7,556 bases of DNA from contig JAPUFZ010000216.1 of the NCBI GenBank assembly GCA_027293245.1, positions 1 through 7,556 of the forward strand, given 5' to 3'. The DNA comes from Gammaproteobacteria bacterium. Its GTDB lineage: Bacteria > Pseudomonadota > Gammaproteobacteria > GCA-001735895. The notes under the pieces were generated by a model that ran no database searches, was not told where the DNA came from, and worked only from the letters and a program-made list of their open reading frames with translations. Position numbers and translations under genes: made by a program. This document shows, piece by piece, positions 6,744 through 7,556 of the stretch (position 1 is its first letter; the number at the start of each line of letters is the position of its first letter).

Positions 6744-7337
6744 ATGGGCGGACGCGGATCAGGCACCTGGTATCGAGGGAGTACGCGCAATACATGCGAA
6801 GAAACACGACGCATTGATATTCGCTATTTGAATAGACACCGATTGTTAAACCCGAATCGTACGGGAACGCTTTCCTGGGATATAGGCGGGGAGCCATCAG
6901 GCAATATCAATTACACAATGTACGAAAACACGATGATTCTAAATTTCAAATGGCAACGCTATGGCGGTGAAGATTGGCAATCAGTAAAACAGTCAATATG
7001 GTTTGATCGTACACGCTGTAATTATGGTGGTGAGCGCAAATGGTTTCTATGCTCTCGTTGTGAAGCGAGAGTCGCTGTACTCTACGGCGCAGATGTTTTA
7101 TTCCTATGTCAGCACTGCTACCAGCTACCCTATGCAAGTCAGGGTGAAGACTATTTCGAGCGACTGGTAAGGAAAGCCAACAAGATCAGCAATAGGCTTG
7201 ATATGGATGATGATGAGGTTTATACGAAACCAAAGCACATGCACTGGAAAACCTTTTATCACCTGGTACAGACTGAACTTGCAGCCGAAGAGCGTATGAA
7301 CAATGCCATCCTGGCACGGTGGGGATATTACCTGTGA
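6744..7337 (+). CDS. Uncharacterised zinc-ribbon protein of the MGGRGSG family
   Basis: This is a complete 197-residue soluble protein. It begins MGGRGSGTWYRG and continues with a basic helix-like stretch (ETRRIDIRYLNRHRLL, 20-35), a beta-rich middle (about 43-90, including WDIGGE and MILNFKW), then RCNYGGERKWFLC. A zinc ribbon follows, CSRC (103-106) and CQHC (122-125), with further cysteines at 92 and 18. After it come YASQGED (130-136), a charged helix, and KPKHMHWKTFYHL (162-173). I recognise this layout (MGGRGSG start, CNYGG-R-WFLC, CRHCY-like, KPK-MHW) as a recurrent hypothetical bacterial family often found in accessory or phage-related DNA. No function is known to me; nucleic-acid binding is inference from the zinc ribbon and basic residues. 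GAGAGG (6733-6738) is a good ribosome site five bases before ATG 6744. The gene is more A/T-rich in places than acnA (6901-6960 has 20 G/C of 60), a mild hint of transfer. Confidence 0.78.
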   Translation: MGGRGSGTWYRGSTRNTCEETRRIDIRYLNRHRLLNPNRTGTLSWDIGGEPSGNINYTMYENTMILNFKWQRYGGEDWQSVKQSIWFDRTRCNYGGERKWFLCSRCEARVAVLYGADVLFLCQHCYQLPYASQGEDYFERLVRKANKISNRLDMDDDEVYTKPKHMHWKTFYHLVQTELAAEERMNNAILARWGYYL

Positions 7338-7460
7338 AGCTGAATTACTTGCGACTATAAAAAGGTCCGGTCTATTAGTGGGGGGCGCGGAGAGCAAGAC
7401 ACTCGCACGAGAGATATACCCCTCATATATGTATTTTTAATTTTTTAGATAATAGCAGCA
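7338..7460. other. A/T-rich intergenic stretch after the MGGRGSG gene
   Basis: No credible gene with a start codon is present. The stretch includes six consecutive G (7380-7385), a GC-rich block, then a strongly A/T-rich block (about 7424-7450) holding the palindrome CATATATG (7424-7431). No canonical terminator for the MGGRGSG gene is visible directly after its stop. The left arms of the two nested inverted repeats described separately lie here. Confidence 0.5.
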
Positions 7461-7490
7461 CTACCACGGGTATATCGTTAAAAACCGGAC
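7365..7490. repeat. Two nested inverted repeats (outer 7 bp, inner 9 bp)
   Basis: The outer arms are GTCCGGT (7365-7371) and ACCGGAC (7484-7490). The inner arms are GATATACCC (7413-7421) and GGGTATATC (7468-7476). Both pairs are exact reverse complements, and the inner pair lies wholly inside the outer, so one long folded structure is geometrically possible, with a 46-base A/T-rich apical loop. The two left arms are 41 bases apart and the right arms 7, so the structure would be asymmetric. It could be part of a structured RNA, a mobile-element end, or chance; I know of no family it matches. Confidence 0.3.
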
Positions 7491-7556
7491 GTTCGTTTTT
7501 TCGAGTCGGGCGGCTGCAAACGGCCAGGGGACTAAACCGCTCTCGCGGTAGCGGGT
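7461..7556 (-). CDS. Possible C-terminal end of a minus-strand frame entering from the right edge
   Basis: Read on the minus strand from base 7556, the frame is open for 31 codons and stops at TAG (7461-7463 on the plus strand). It includes GLVPWPFAAARLEK and ends LTIYPW. In favour: this part is G/C-rich while the sequence beyond its stop turns A/T-rich, as at a gene end. Against: it is very short, no start is visible, no family is recognised, and a plus-strand frame (7379-7556) is also open through the same bases. If real, it would converge on the MGGRGSG gene. Confidence 0.2.
   Translation of the reverse strand, partial: TRYRESGLVPWPFAAARLEKTNVRFLTIYPW
7536..7549. repeat. Short hairpin ACCGC-TCTC-GCGGT
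   Basis: Two exact 5-base G/C-rich arms flank a 4-base loop. A competing stem, CCGCT (7537-7541) with AGCGG (7550-7554), overlaps it. No T-run follows within the window on either strand, so it is not a clear terminator. It may belong to a larger structure cut by the window end. Confidence 0.3.

Noticed and set aside
7484..7501. Rho-independent terminator using the six-T run at 7496-7501
   Set aside because: The preceding sequence forms only a weak stem with a mismatch and a G-U pair (CGG/TCG plus an A/T tract), too weak to call.
7338..7556. Retron, group II intron end or tRNA attachment site
   Set aside because: There is no reverse transcriptase, no domain V-like hairpin and no tRNA 3' half; the structure seen is limited to short inverted repeats.
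1..7556. CRISPR array, transposase or integrase
   Set aside because: No regularly spaced repeats and no coding frame with recombinase or transposase motifs were found on either strand.

Overview
The window looks like a chromosomal segment of a gammaproteobacterium, probably free-living or marine. This rests on three things: moderate GC with typical proteobacterial codon use, an AcnA-type aconitase, and proteobacterial families such as DUF1840 and an FHA tail with the RREE...GSG pattern. I cannot name the genus.

Left part (1-2108, + strand): the window opens inside a gene whose last 69 codons encode the C-terminal half of an FHA phosphopeptide-binding domain. A 194-base gap without a gene follows. 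Then comes a complete 567-residue predicted ATPase of the ABC class (COG3044 type, related to trypanosome MRB1590), with Walker A, a signature-like segment and Walker B.

Middle (2109-5176, + strand): acnA encodes a full-length 880-residue aconitate hydratase with all three Fe-S cysteines. It has its own leader carrying a -10-like hexamer and a perfect 6-1-6 palindrome. Thirty bases after it is a small DUF1840 protein, probably co-transcribed.

Right-middle (5189-6590, - strand): a complete arginase-fold histone-deacetylase-family hydrolase converges on the DUF1840 gene, with only 12 bases between them. Upstream of it on the same strand is a small two-helix membrane protein ending in a CxxC...CxxC zinc ribbon. 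The two may form one transcript.

Right end (6591-7556): a divergent intergenic region with short repeats precedes a 197-residue zinc-ribbon protein starting MGGRGSG. This belongs to a recurrent uncharacterised bacterial family that I associate with accessory DNA. The last 219 bases are A/T-rich, then G/C-rich. They carry two nested inverted repeats, an end-of-window hairpin and a weak open frame entering from the right edge on the minus strand.

Most of the window is ordinary housekeeping sequence. The less explained parts are the MGGRGSG gene with its flanks, the membrane zinc-ribbon protein next to the deacetylase, and the acnA leader. I see no CRISPR array, tRNA, rRNA, transposase or recognisable defence system, and no convincing new system.
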